Origin: Alteromonas sp. MMG017
GTDB taxonomy: Bacteria > Pseudomonadota > Gammaproteobacteria > Enterobacterales > Alteromonadaceae
Direction: 5' to 3'
Assembly: GCF_018100795.1 (NCBI RefSeq)
Contig: NZ_JAGJDY010000002.1
Coordinates: forward strand, 124,001-188,000
Length of the DNA stretch: 64,000 nt
The notes below the pieces were generated by a model that saw only the letters and a program-made list of their open reading frames with translations, was not told where the DNA came from and did not search any database. Of the stretch, positions 37,771 to 47,005 are shown in pieces. Positions within the stretch are counted from its first letter, which is position 1. Every line of letters starts with the position of its first letter. The position numbers and the translations under genes are program-made.

Positions 37771-39794
37771 ACCATAAAGCAAATATGCTGCTAGCCACCT
37801 GCTTTATGGTATTAACGCTTAGCCTGCTTACCCCACTGCTAACTTGGGTGGTATTGCTCGCCATATGCGCGGTTATTATGCAAAGCGCATTGTATTTTAG
37901 GTGGCAAGAATATAACCCAAGTAGCCGCACCGTAAATTTATTAGCGGTTCTGTCCTTAATAGCGTTAGGTTGGTTTGGTCTTTCTATTGGTTTGCTCAAT
38001 AGCATGATTAACCTCTTAGTCATCGCCTGCTCATTGAAGCTTATGCTGCTTTCAAGAACAAAAGATTTTTTACAGCTTTTCTGCTCCTGCATATTTCTTG
38101 TGGGCTGCGGTTTTATTTTTGCGCTAGGGTTAGAAGCGTGGCTAGGCTACGTCGCGGTAATTGTGCTTTTGTTTACTGCTTTATCATTGGTATACGCCCC
38201 CGCCAGAAGTTTTAGGGTGTCTATGCGTAAATCGGCGGTATTACTGCTGCAAGCATTTCCTTTGGCTGCATTGTTATTTGTAGTGATGCCGCAGCTTCCG
38301 CCTTTATGGCAAATGCCGACGTCTAAATCGAATGAAACGGGTTTATCGGACTCGGTCACGCCAGGGGATATTGCTTCACTGGCGAGATCGTCCGATTTAG
38401 CTTTCACTGCAACCTTTGAGCAAAGCCCGCCTTTGGCCGAACAGCGATATTGGCGCGCCATGACGATGGAAGCCTTTGACGGTAAAACGTGGGCCATTAG
38501 CCCAAGACGAAAACAAGCTGAAGCACAGCTTAAAACCATGGGCCGAAGTCTTGCAGCGCCCTCAACTAAGGCATCATTAACACCCTCAGAAAACTACCAG
38601 TTGATTGTAGAGCCCAGCAATCAGCGCTGGCTATACTCTCTTGATGTGTCTGCTGAAAACACAGATTTAGACAATCCTGAGATGTGGCGTCAGTTTAATT
38701 ATGCATTAAGAGCAGCACGTCCAATTGTGGGTAAACGAGCGTTTTATTTAACTTATTTTCCAGATACGCCACTTGTTAGTGAGATATCTGATTTTGATTA
38801 TCAGCTTAATATTCAATACCCAATAGACAGTAACCTACGTACCCAAGCGTGGGTAAAGCAGCTAACGGCAAATGTACAAAGTGAGCGAAGTATTGCCGAA
38901 GATATTTTACGTCACTTTAAAACCGGTGGATTTAGCTACACCCTACAACCTAACGCTATGCCGAACTCGCCTATAGACACCTTTATGTTCGAAGCAAAGG
39001 CAGGATTTTGTGCCCACTATGCCAGCGCCATGGTGTTTGCCCTTCGGGTTGCGGATATTCCTGCTCGTATGGTGACAGGCTATCAAGGTGGTGAGTTATT
39101 AAGTGATAACGTAATACAAGTTCGCCAATATGATGCCCACGCTTGGGTGGAAGCGTTAATAGACGGCGTTTGGGTGTCGTACGATCCTACCAGTATGGTT
39201 GCTCCCTCTCGCATTTCCTTTGGGTTAGAGCAAGCACTAGCCGATTTTAACGAAACCCGCAGTGAAGGCATGTTTAAAGATTTAGGTTCTGCTGAGCTGT
39301 TTTTATCGATAAGAGGATGGTTTCGCCAGCTAGATTATCAGTGGAGTAGATTAGTACTGGGTTTTGATAATCAAACACAAACGGATTTATTGAAAAAACT
39401 CCTTGGCGATTTAACCTCTCAAAAAATGACGTTTTTCTTTCTAAGCGTACTTGGAATAGTGAGTATTTTTTTGCTGGTGTTGTTCTTCCCTATTAGAAGA
39501 AAGTCGACCTTGCCTAAACATCAACGCATTTATTTAAACGCCGTTGAGTTGGTGTCGAATTTTACTCAGATAGCGAGAGAAAATAAGGGAAGTACTGCCT
39601 ACTTCAAACAAGTGAAACCTTTTTTACCAGCAAATGCAGCATCGCTATTTAACACGCTTACTCAAGATTTTGAACATGCACAATATCAAGGTGCCACAGA
39701 CGGTGGTCGCGATAGCCAAAAGCAAAAAGAACGTACCATGACAGATGCACTTGCTGCGTTACAAAAAGACTTAAAGCGAACAAAACCAAATTAA
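37767..39794 (+). CDS. TgpA-like transmembrane transglutaminase (DUF3488)
   Basis: The 675-residue protein starts with a block of about six membrane helices (residues 5-170, DUF3488). A periplasmic transglutaminase-like domain follows with the catalytic triad: Cys in GFCAHYASAMVFALR (about residue 415), His in YDAHAWVEA and Asp in SYDPTS. One more transmembrane helix (about 552-574) and a cytoplasmic DUF4129-like tail complete it. P. aeruginosa TgpA has this layout and is essential there; the substrate is unknown, with a cell-envelope role likely. It completes the MoxR/DUF58/TgpA cassette. Confidence 0.9.
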   Translation: MNHKANMLLATCFMVLTLSLLTPLLTWVVLLAICAVIMQSALYFRWQEYNPSSRTVNLLAVLSLIALGWFGLSIGLLNSMINLLVIACSLKLMLLSRTKDFLQLFCSCIFLVGCGFIFALGLEAWLGYVAVIVLLFTALSLVYAPARSFRVSMRKSAVLLLQAFPLAALLFVVMPQLPPLWQMPTSKSNETGLSDSVTPGDIASLARSSDLAFTATFEQSPPLAEQRYWRAMTMEAFDGKTWAISPRRKQAEAQLKTMGRSLAAPSTKASLTPSENYQLIVEPSNQRWLYSLDVSAENTDLDNPEMWRQFNYALRAARPIVGKRAFYLTYFPDTPLVSEISDFDYQLNIQYPIDSNLRTQAWVKQLTANVQSERSIAEDILRHFKTGGFSYTLQPNAMPNSPIDTFMFEAKAGFCAHYASAMVFALRVADIPARMVTGYQGGELLSDNVIQVRQYDAHAWVEALIDGVWVSYDPTSMVAPSRISFGLEQALADFNETRSEGMFKDLGSAELFLSIRGWFRQLDYQWSRLVLGFDNQTQTDLLKKLLGDLTSQKMTFFFLSVLGIVSIFLLVLFFPIRRKSTLPKHQRIYLNAVELVSNFTQIARENKGSTAYFKQVKPFLPANAASLFNTLTQDFEHAQYQGATDGGRDSQKQKERTMTDALAALQKDLKRTKPN

Positions 39795-39902
39795 CGCTGT
39801 GTGTTGTTGATCCGCTTTAGTGTTCACTATAGTGATCAGCGAAAAATGCGTAAGTACATTTGGTTTAATATCCACCAATTCAGTGCACCTTAGCACTTCA
39901 TT

Positions 39903-39918
39903 TGCACCATTGTGGTTT
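39903..39918. promoter_or_regulatory. NtrC-like enhancer site
   Basis: TGCACC-ATTG-TGGTTT matches the NtrC consensus TGCACC-N4-TGGTGCA in the whole left half and in the TGGT core of the right half. It lies about 115 bp upstream of the predicted sigma-54 transcription start, a normal enhancer distance. A further inverted repeat AGTGC-N6-GCACT lies just upstream at 39882-39897. Confidence 0.55.
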
Positions 39919-40004
39919 GATTCTGATCATTCCAGCAATACATTAGCTTAAGTGAATAATAATAAAGCACTGATTTTAAACAATTTAAAATAAAATCGCT
40001 TTTT

Positions 40005-40020
40005 TGGCACTATTCTCGCT
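40005..40020 (+). promoter_or_regulatory. Sigma-54 promoter of the FNT-kinase-cyanase operon
   Basis: TGGCAC-N5-TCGCT matches the sigma-54 consensus TGGCAC-N5-TTGCW, with GG (40006-40007) and GC (40018-40019) at the required spacing. The predicted start is near 40031. Together with the upstream NtrC-like site this indicates nitrogen-limitation control. Confidence 0.7.
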
Positions 40021-40030
40021 AACCATTAAT

Positions 40031-40133
40031 TAGTACGAGTCAGTGTGTAAACTGGCTATCACAATCTATCGAATTGGATAAAGACGTCCACAACCTTCTT
40101 TGGAAACAGGGAATGGTGTGGACGTTTTTTTTT
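40031..40133 (+). promoter_or_regulatory. Attenuator leader: two hexaloop hairpins and an intrinsic terminator
   Basis: The predicted transcript begins with P1 (7-bp stem 40038-40044/40051-40057, loop GTGTAA) and P2 (4-bp stem 40067-40070/40077-40080, loop GAATTG). Three bases later comes a strong terminator (stem 40084-40092/40117-40125 followed by a T9 run). All of this precedes the FNT gene by 75 bp, so transcription should stop unless antitermination occurs. Two hexaloop hairpins before a terminator is the layout bound by ANTAR antiterminators such as NasR. However, the loops lack the A1/G4 bases I recall as their consensus, so another factor is possible. Confidence 0.7.
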
Positions 40134-40208
40134 GTTCGTTTGTTCTATCGATGAAAGCAGTGATGTGGCTCGTTATTTTAAATAAATTACAAATCAGGGT
40201 GATTAATT

Positions 40209-41057
40209 ATGGCTTATTTACTTCCCGCCGAGTTTGCTACGAAAATGGTAGATGCCGGTGAATCTAAAATCTACATGTCTACACGCGATACACTTATTCG
40301 TGCGTTTATGGCAGGTGCAATATTAGCGCTAGCCGCCGTATTCGCCATTACCATTGCCGTACAAACAGGCATCTTCTTACTGGGCGCGGTATTGTTCCCG
40401 GTGGGCTTTTGCATGTTGTATTTAATGGGATTCGATCTGCTAACCGGCGTATTTGTACTTACGCCGCTCGCCTGGCTTGCCAAGCGACCCGGTGTTACCC
40501 CTAAACAAATTTTACGTAACTGGGGTTTAGTATTTTTAGGCAACTTTGGTGGTGCACTCACGGTGGCCTTCATGATGTCTTTCATTTTCACCATGGGTTA
40601 CAACGTAGATGGTGGCGCAATTGCAGCTAAAGTGGCTAGCATTGGTGAAGCAAGAACATTAGGTTACGCCGAACATGGCACTGCAGGTTGGTTTACCATT
40701 TTTATTCGCGGCATGCTGTGTAACTGGATGGTATCACTAGGTGTGGTTGGCGCTATGATCTCTACGCATGTAAGTGGAAAAGTACTGGCCATGTGGATGC
40801 CTATCATGCTGTTCTTTTTCATGGGCTTTGAACACTCTGTTGTTAACATGTTCCTATTCCCATTCGGCCTTATTATGGGTGGCGAATTCTCTATCATGGA
40901 TTACTTCGTGTGGAATGAAATTCCAACAGCCCTTGGTAACCTAGTGGGTGGTTTAGCATTTACTGGTTTAACGATTTACAGTACACACGTTAAAACTGCA
41001 CCTAAGCGTAAAATTCCTGTTGCTGAAAAAGCACCAGCTAAAGTCGCTGCAGTATAA
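40209..41057 (+). CDS. Formate/nitrite transporter (FNT) family channel
   Basis: The 282-residue protein has six transmembrane segments and FNT signatures (LLGAVLFPVGFCMLYLMGFDLLTG, NWGLVFLGNFGGAL, and GFEHSVVNMFLFPFGLIMGG near the end). FNT proteins are pentameric channels for small monovalent anions: formate, nitrite, hydrosulfide. The gene is followed by a kinase/phosphatase and cyanase and sits behind a sigma-54 promoter and attenuator. The substrate is therefore more likely a nitrogen source (nitrite or cyanate) than formate; this is inference. A terminator separates it from the next gene, giving another control point. Confidence 0.9.
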   Translation: MAYLLPAEFATKMVDAGESKIYMSTRDTLIRAFMAGAILALAAVFAITIAVQTGIFLLGAVLFPVGFCMLYLMGFDLLTGVFVLTPLAWLAKRPGVTPKQILRNWGLVFLGNFGGALTVAFMMSFIFTMGYNVDGGAIAAKVASIGEARTLGYAEHGTAGWFTIFIRGMLCNWMVSLGVVGAMISTHVSGKVLAMWMPIMLFFFMGFEHSVVNMFLFPFGLIMGGEFSIMDYFVWNEIPTALGNLVGGLAFTGLTIYSTHVKTAPKRKIPVAEKAPAKVAAV

Positions 41058-41063
41058 TTTAAC

Positions 41064-41098
41064 AAGCCCGATACGCTTCCTCTGTATCGGGCTTTTTT
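41064..41098 (+). terminator. Intrinsic terminator abutting the kinase start codon
   Basis: An 11-bp stem (41064-41074 with 41084-41094) is followed by T6. Only three bases separate the T-tract from the ATG of the kinase gene, so read-through transcripts carry the hairpin where a ribosome site would normally be. Confidence 0.88.
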
Positions 41099-41101
41099 CT
41101 T

Positions 41102-42910
41102 ATGCAGATACAGTCTTTATCACTTCACTATAGCGAATGTAGCAGCGCTGGCGTAAAGCCTATAAATCAGGACGCTTGCGATGCATTTATTCCCGCTAAC
41201 ACTAGCCCAGCGTTGACATTAAAAGGCGCCGCCTTTGCGCTTGCCGATGGTATAAGCAGCAGTACTGTTAGCCAAATAGCCAGTGATTTAGCAATTAAAG
41301 ATTTTATAAAACAATACTTTTGTACCCCCGAAACTTGGGGAGTAGCGCAAAGTGCTAAAACCGTTATACAAAGTATCAATGCCACTTTATATACCAAAAC
41401 CCAGCAAAGCCCTTTTTGCTATACCCCTGATAAGGGTTACGTATGCACTTTTTCTGCGGTTATTGTTAAAGGCGATACGGCGCATATCTTCCATGTGGGT
41501 GATGCCAGAGTGTGTTTGTATTCCGATGAAACGCTACAAGTACTTACCCAATCTCATCGGGTAAACCACTCAAAACATGAATCTTACCTCGCTAACGCAC
41601 TGGGCGTGCATGCTAATGTGGACATCGATTACCTTACGGTACCGTTAAAAGCAGGCGATACCCTTATTCTAATGACAGATGGCGTGTATGAGTATGTCTC
41701 TTCCCTCACACTTGCTTCACTGATATCGACGGTGCACGCACCTGAGAATGACGCTTCTGTTCGTAACAGCTCTATTCAAAACAGTTCTAGTGTAAAAAAG
41801 AGTGACACGCCTCTCGCACAACGCCTTGTTGATATGGCTTTAGAGAACGAGAGTGATGACAATGTTTCTTGCCAATGTATAACGGTAGCGAGCGTGGGCG
41901 ATGGCAAATTTGTAACACCGGAATATGCGGTTGATGAAACGTCACTTCCTATTATTAAGCAGTTAAATGTAGGAGAGACAGTAGATGGCTATCGTATTGA
42001 TCGACAACTATACCAATCCGCTAGAAGCCATGTTTTCTTGGCTTGGGATGAAAATACCAAAACCCATGTCGTTATTAAAATACCCTCTACTGAACTGGCA
42101 CAAAACGGCGAATACTTAGAACACTTTGCGTTAGAAGAATGGCTAGCACGGCGGATTAAATCTAACCATGTGATTAATGTACCTGCCCGTACTCAGCCGC
42201 CTTCATGCATGTATAGCATTAGCGAATATATTGAAGGGCAAAACTTAACCCAGTGGCTAACAGACAACCCTAAGCCAGATGTAGAAAAAGTGAGAAGTAT
42301 TATTGAGCAGGTAGCTAAAGGCTTAATGGCTATGCATCGGGAGGGGCTGCTTCATCAAGATATTCGCCCTGAAAATATCATGATTGAAGCATCTGGTAAC
42401 TGTAAAATAATAGATTTAGGCTCGGCTCGTGTTGCGGGCATTAGTGACGCACTGTTTGAACATGAGAGTGATATTATGGGCACTGCAGCTTATGTTGCTC
42501 CAGAATATTTTTTGGGTGACAGTGGCTGTGATCAATCCGACCTTTATTCCCTTGCGGTACTTACCTATTACTTACTCAGCAACCGTTTTCCTTATGGAAC
42601 ACAGGTAGCCAAAACCCGCACCGTGGCGGCGCAGCATAAACTTAAATACCAATCGGTACTTGATGATAGACGACCTATTCCAGCTTGGATAGATGACACG
42701 TTAAAACGGGCGTTACAGCCTAACCCTGAAAAGCGTTTTACCAGCTTATCTGAATTTACCTATCATCTTCGCCACCCTAGTCCAGCTTTTCTCAATCGCG
42801 TAACTGCGCCATTAATACAACGTCATCCACTGAAATTTTGGCAGGGACTTTCTCTGCTATTAGTGATTAGCAATGTAGTGACATTCTTACTGCTTTATGG
42901 CAGTCATTAA
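41102..42910 (+). CDS. Fused PP2C phosphatase and Ser/Thr protein kinase
   Basis: The 602-residue protein joins an N-terminal PP2C-type phosphatase (about 1-265; metal motifs NQDACDAF, ALADGIS, LMTDGVYEYV, ESDDNVS) to a Hanks-type kinase (about 285-560). The kinase has the HVVIKIPS lysine, the catalytic loop HQDIRPENIM near residue 419, IDLGSAR in place of DFG, and GTAAYVAPEY. It ends in one transmembrane helix (about 578-598). The glycine loop is poorly conserved and HRD is HQD, so kinase activity may be unusual. Similar fusions occur beside nitrate-assimilation genes in pseudomonads. No alternative start or good ribosome site is visible. Confidence 0.88.
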   Translation: MQIQSLSLHYSECSSAGVKPINQDACDAFIPANTSPALTLKGAAFALADGISSSTVSQIASDLAIKDFIKQYFCTPETWGVAQSAKTVIQSINATLYTKTQQSPFCYTPDKGYVCTFSAVIVKGDTAHIFHVGDARVCLYSDETLQVLTQSHRVNHSKHESYLANALGVHANVDIDYLTVPLKAGDTLILMTDGVYEYVSSLTLASLISTVHAPENDASVRNSSIQNSSSVKKSDTPLAQRLVDMALENESDDNVSCQCITVASVGDGKFVTPEYAVDETSLPIIKQLNVGETVDGYRIDRQLYQSARSHVFLAWDENTKTHVVIKIPSTELAQNGEYLEHFALEEWLARRIKSNHVINVPARTQPPSCMYSISEYIEGQNLTQWLTDNPKPDVEKVRSIIEQVAKGLMAMHREGLLHQDIRPENIMIEASGNCKIIDLGSARVAGISDALFEHESDIMGTAAYVAPEYFLGDSGCDQSDLYSLAVLTYYLLSNRFPYGTQVAKTRTVAAQHKLKYQSVLDDRRPIPAWIDDTLKRALQPNPEKRFTSLSEFTYHLRHPSPAFLNRVTAPLIQRHPLKFWQGLSLLLVISNVVTFLLLYGSH

Positions 42911-42950
42911 CTCATATCAATAACCCGTATCACTCGAAAAAGGAAATGCA

Positions 42951-43400
42951 ATGATTACCAATCGAACTCAAGTTACCGACATGATCCAGTCTTCAAAAAT
43001 TTCTAAAGGAATTAAATGGAGTGAAATTGCCCAAGCTGTCGGACAATCTAAAGAATGGAGTACCGCAGCTTGCTTAGGCCAAATGGCCATGACTAAAGCT
43101 CAGGCAACGGCCGTAGGTGAAATGCTTGAACTGAGTGATGAAGCTATTGCGTGGTTGCAGATTGCGCCCTATAAAGGCTCATTGCCAACCGAAGTACCTA
43201 CCGATCCGCTTATCTATCGCTGGTACGAATTAGTAAGTGTTTATGGCACTACCTTAAAAGAACTTATTCATGAGGAATTTGGTGACGGAATTATGAGTGC
43301 TATCGATTTCTCGATGGATTTACAACGTGAGAACGATCCAAAGGGTGACCGTGTAAGCGTGGTGATGTCTGGAAAGTTCCTACCTTACAAGATGTATTAA
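42951..43400 (+). CDS. cynS: Cyanase (cyanate hydratase)
   Basis: CynS converts cyanate and bicarbonate to ammonia and CO2, detoxifying cyanate and supplying nitrogen. The 149-residue protein has an N-terminal helical DNA-binding-like domain and the C-terminal decamer domain. The catalytic residues are all present: Arg90 (IYRWYE), Glu93 and Ser116 (DGIMSAIDF), equivalent to E. coli Arg96, Glu99 and Ser122. It follows the kinase gene by 40 bp with AAGGAA before the ATG and ends the operon. Confidence 0.96.
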   Translation: MITNRTQVTDMIQSSKISKGIKWSEIAQAVGQSKEWSTAACLGQMAMTKAQATAVGEMLELSDEAIAWLQIAPYKGSLPTEVPTDPLIYRWYELVSVYGTTLKELIHEEFGDGIMSAIDFSMDLQRENDPKGDRVSVVMSGKFLPYKMY

Positions 43401-43545
43401 TTAGCCAAGGTGCTATTGGTAATAGATTATGGCTGAAGCGGCCTTTACTCACTTCTTATAAGAGTGTCCTGAAGTAACCCACTTAGTCGCTTTGTGTAGA
43501 AGCTCCGCGTGGCGAAGCAGGCATAATGTGCGTAGCGTTAAGCAA

Positions 43546-43580
43546 CAAAAAAGCCCGTCTGGTATGCCAGACGGGCTTTT
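43546..43580. terminator. Bidirectional terminator between cynS and the EF-G gene
   Basis: A perfect 12-bp GC-rich stem (43551-43562 with 43567-43578, 4-nt loop) is flanked by A- and T-tracts. It can end both rightward cynS transcription and the leftward elongation-factor gene. Confidence 0.9.
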
Positions 43581-43630
43581 ATATGCTCCACACTAAGGTA
43601 AGCATGAATGCCTACCTAGTTAGTCGCTAA

Positions 43631-45715
43631 TTACTTAGCTTCTTTACGTGCTTTAGCTTCTTCCATTACTTTGTCTGCTACGTTTTGTGGACAAGCTGCG
43701 TAGTGTGAGAACTCCATAGAGAACTGACCACGACCAGATGTCATTGTACGTAGTGAACCGATGTAACCGAACATTTCTGATAACGGAACGTCTGCTTTAA
43801 TGCGAACGCCAGTTAAACCAGCTTCTTGGTCGCTAAGCATACCACGACGACGGTTAAGGTCACCGATTACATCACCAACGTGATCTTCTGGCGTGAATAC
43901 GTCAACTTTCATGATTGGCTCAAGAAGTTGTGCACCCGCTTTAGGGATCGATTGGCGGAAAGCGCCTTTAGCTGCGATTTCGAACGCGATTGCTGATGAA
44001 TCCACTGCGTGGAAGCCACCGTCAAAAAGTTCAACTTCAACGTCTAGTACTGGGAAGCCAGCTAGAACACCTTCGCCCATCATTGACTTGAAGCCTTTCT
44101 CTACTGCAGGCCAGAATTCTTTTGGTACGTTACCACCAACAACTGATGAAGTGAACGTGAAACCAGAGTTCGCTTCGCCAGGCTTGATGCGGTAGTCGAT
44201 TTTACCGAACTGACCAGAACCACCAGATTGCTTCTTGTGCGTGTAGCTATCTTCAATTTCTTTAGTGATAGTTTCACGGTAAGCAACTTGAGGTTGACCA
44301 ACAATAAGGTCTACACCGTAAGTACGCTTAAGAATGTCTACTTTGATGTCTAAGTGAAGCTCACCCATACCTTTAAGGATGGTTTCGCCTGAATCTTCAT
44401 CAGTTTCAACTTGGAAAGAAGGATCTTCTGCAATCATTTTACCGATAGCGATACCCATTTTCTCGTTTCCGCCTTTATCTTTAGGCTGAACAGCAATCGA
44501 GATTACTGGAGTTGGGAATACCATTGGCTCAAGTGTTACTGGATCTTTCGGATCACAAAGTGTGTGACCAGTTTGTACGTTCTTCATGCCTACGATTGCA
44601 ATGATGTCACCCGCTTGTGCGCTAGATAACTCAATACGTTCGTCAGCTTGCATCTCAACCATACGGCCAACACGCTCAGTTTTACCTGTAAACGAGTTAA
44701 GGATGGTGTCACCCTTATTCAACTTACCAGAGTAAATACGTACGAATGTTAGTGCACCAAAACGGTCATCCATGATCTTAAATGCCAACGCTTTAAACGT
44801 TTCATCAGCAGATACGATTGCATGTTCACCGTTTTCAACGCCTTCTTCATCCATAAGAGGCTGAGGATCAACTTCTGTAGGAGATGGTAAGTAGTCAACA
44901 ACAGCGTCAAGTACTAGTTGAACACCTTTGTTTTTGAATGCAGAACCACAGAACGTAGGGAAGAAAGCAAGGTCACGTGTACCTTTACGGATACAACGCT
45001 TAATGTCTTCAACCGAAGGTGTTTCACCTTCCATGTACGCTTCCATTAGGTCATCGTCTTGCTCTACAGCAGTTTCGATAAGCATTTCATGGTATTCATC
45101 AACTTTGTCTACCATGTCTGCAGGAACGTCTTTAATTTCGTAGTTTTCAGGAAGACCAGTGTCATCCCAAACGTATGCTTGTTTAGTCAATACGTCTACT
45201 ACACCTACGAAGTCATCTTCGATACCAATTGGTAGCGTCATAACTAGTGGTACAGCACCAAGTACTTTACGTACTTGCTCAGTTACACGGTAAAAATCAG
45301 CACCCATACGGTCTAATTTGTTTACGAAGATAATACGTGCAACTTCTGATTCGTTAGCATAACGCCAGTTAGTTTCTGATTGCGGTTCAACACCACCAGA
45401 ACCACAGAATACACCGATACCGCCGTCTAATACTTTTAATGAACGGTAAACTTCAACTGTGAAGTCAACGTGTCCAGGAGTATCGATAACGTTGAAGCGG
45501 TGATCTTTCCAGAAACAGCTTACTGCTGCCGACTGGATAGTAATACCACGCTCAGCTTCTTGTTCCATGAAGTCAGTAGTTGACTCACCGTCGTGTACTT
45601 CACCGGTTTTATGGATTTGACCAGTAAGCTTCAAAATACGTTCTGTAGTGGTAGTTTTACCCGCGTCTACGTGGGCGAAAATACCAATGTTTCTGTAATG
45701 GGATAAGTCTGACAT
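43631..45715 (-). CDS. Elongation factor G, stand-alone paralogue (EF-G2 type)
   Basis: EF-G is the ribosomal translocase GTPase. The 694-residue sequence has all GTPase motifs ([40 protein letters not shown]) and five domains ending at the C-terminal EF-G fold. The N-terminus ([13 protein letters not shown]) and switch-region details differ from the str-operon FusA that I recall for gammaproteobacteria (about 704 residues). It stands alone, with no rpsL, rpsG or tuf neighbours. It is therefore probably the second EF-G found in many marine gammaproteobacteria and pseudomonads. Whether it is translocation- or recycling-specialised cannot be told here. Confidence 0.9.
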   Translation of the reverse strand: MSDLSHYRNIGIFAHVDAGKTTTTERILKLTGQIHKTGEVHDGESTTDFMEQEAERGITIQSAAVSCFWKDHRFNVIDTPGHVDFTVEVYRSLKVLDGGIGVFCGSGGVEPQSETNWRYANESEVARIIFVNKLDRMGADFYRVTEQVRKVLGAVPLVMTLPIGIEDDFVGVVDVLTKQAYVWDDTGLPENYEIKDVPADMVDKVDEYHEMLIETAVEQDDDLMEAYMEGETPSVEDIKRCIRKGTRDLAFFPTFCGSAFKNKGVQLVLDAVVDYLPSPTEVDPQPLMDEEGVENGEHAIVSADETFKALAFKIMDDRFGALTFVRIYSGKLNKGDTILNSFTGKTERVGRMVEMQADERIELSSAQAGDIIAIVGMKNVQTGHTLCDPKDPVTLEPMVFPTPVISIAVQPKDKGGNEKMGIAIGKMIAEDPSFQVETDEDSGETILKGMGELHLDIKVDILKRTYGVDLIVGQPQVAYRETITKEIEDSYTHKKQSGGSGQFGKIDYRIKPGEANSGFTFTSSVVGGNVPKEFWPAVEKGFKSMMGEGVLAGFPVLDVEVELFDGGFHAVDSSAIAFEIAAKGAFRQSIPKAGAQLLEPIMKVDVFTPEDHVGDVIGDLNRRRGMLSDQEAGLTGVRIKADVPLSEMFGYIGSLRTMTSGRGQFSMEFSHYAACPQNVADKVMEEAKARKEAK

Positions 45716-45910
45716 TAGTTCACTTTCATTGATTCAGCGTAAAAAAAACGGCCGGATTATAAAGGATTTCTGTACAAGAGATATACCTTTATTTAGCACA
45801 AACTCTGAAAATGTTTGTGGAAAACCGAGCCACCATTAATTTTTTATTTAAATATCAATAGCATAAGCAATATGAATATTTTATTAAAAATAACAAAAAC
45901 ACACCTCGTT

Positions 45911-47005
45911 TTACGAAGTGCGTACAATCGTTACTGTAACTTCATCTCTGTCATGATAGAGATGTCTTACCTTGACAGTGAATGCATCGTCTAACGCATC
46001 CAATCTGGTCATTAACGTCGACATGGCCTCGATTACGGTTTCATATCGTCGTTTCATGGGTAGCTTTAAATTAAACACTGCGTGAGTGGCCCAATGTTTT
46101 ACCAACCAGTCACCCATCAGCTTTGCTACCCGATCGGGTTGCTCTATCATATCACACACAAGTAAATCTACACGACCAAATTGTGGTCTGTATGTAAACC
46201 CGTCTGCAGCATGATGTTCAACAAGCCCTGTGCTCATTAAACTCTCGGCAATGGCACCATTATCAATCGCTTCTACGTACATTTCACGTTTCACCAATTG
46301 ATAAGTCCACCCGCCTGGGCAGGCCCCTAAATCTACAGCTCTGCCACCGGCTCTTAACACCAATCGTTGTTCTTCGGCACTTAGCATGTTCACCAACGCG
46401 TCTTCCAATTTAAGGGTCGAACGACTTGGCGAGTCAGAAGGGAACTTTAATCGGCAAATGCCCAAATGGTCATTAGAGCGGTAGCCAGCAAGACTATAAC
46501 CTATATAGCAGGTTTCAAAAGATTCAAAGAAAACATGCAGTTTAGGTTTAGTATCGTTTTCCTTAGGCGATAACCAGCCCTTCTTTCTTAATGCCTGACG
46601 AAGAGGAACGGTAAACTTCCTACAAAATTTCGCAAGGGTTTTGCCATCTTCCGTATCTGGGTATTCAACGTCGATAGCGCCGAATACGCCATGTGCGCCA
46701 GTGAGTTCTTCTAGCGATACATCTTCTAGCGCCTCGAGCACTTGCCCTACTCTATCGTCTTTTTCTATGTTATTCAGGGTAGCGAACACCCCAATCAATT
46801 GGCGGGGGAATATAGACTCACTCACTGCAAATAACGAAAGGGCGTTGCCCAAGCTTGTTTTGTCGTACAAATTATAATGTACAAAGCCTGTGTTCGATTT
46901 TGATACAGGATAACCAAAGAATTCTTTTTCGCCATATCGGGTAGCCAGTTCATTAGCGGTGTCGTTTTCATAGCCGGGGCGACAATAAGCCAAAATGCTA
47001 GTCAT
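45911..47005 (-). CDS. rlmM: 23S rRNA C2498 2'-O-ribose methyltransferase RlmM
   Basis: RlmM methylates C2498 of 23S rRNA. The N-terminal THUMP-like region (SILAYCRPGYENDTANELA, then SIFPRQLIG) precedes a Rossmann methyltransferase domain with the SAM loop VDLGACPGGWTYQL, the aspartate in DLLVCDMIEQP and the lysine in FNLKLPMKRRYE. The ATG at 47005 (364 residues) matches known N-termini and overlaps the ygdD-like gene by 8 bp; AGGGA precedes it. Gene order with ygdD and gcvA matches E. coli. Confidence 0.94.
   Translation of the reverse strand: MTSILAYCRPGYENDTANELATRYGEKEFFGYPVSKSNTGFVHYNLYDKTSLGNALSLFAVSESIFPRQLIGVFATLNNIEKDDRVGQVLEALEDVSLEELTGAHGVFGAIDVEYPDTEDGKTLAKFCRKFTVPLRQALRKKGWLSPKENDTKPKLHVFFESFETCYIGYSLAGYRSNDHLGICRLKFPSDSPSRSTLKLEDALVNMLSAEEQRLVLRAGGRAVDLGACPGGWTYQLVKREMYVEAIDNGAIAESLMSTGLVEHHAADGFTYRPQFGRVDLLVCDMIEQPDRVAKLMGDWLVKHWATHAVFNLKLPMKRRYETVIEAMSTLMTRLDALDDAFTVKVRHLYHDRDEVTVTIVRTS

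Noticed and set aside
40031-40080. A canonical ANTAR/NasR target or a known riboswitch
   Set aside because: The two hexaloops lack the A1/G4 pattern I recall for ANTAR targets, and no known riboswitch core is recognisable. The element is reported as an attenuator only.
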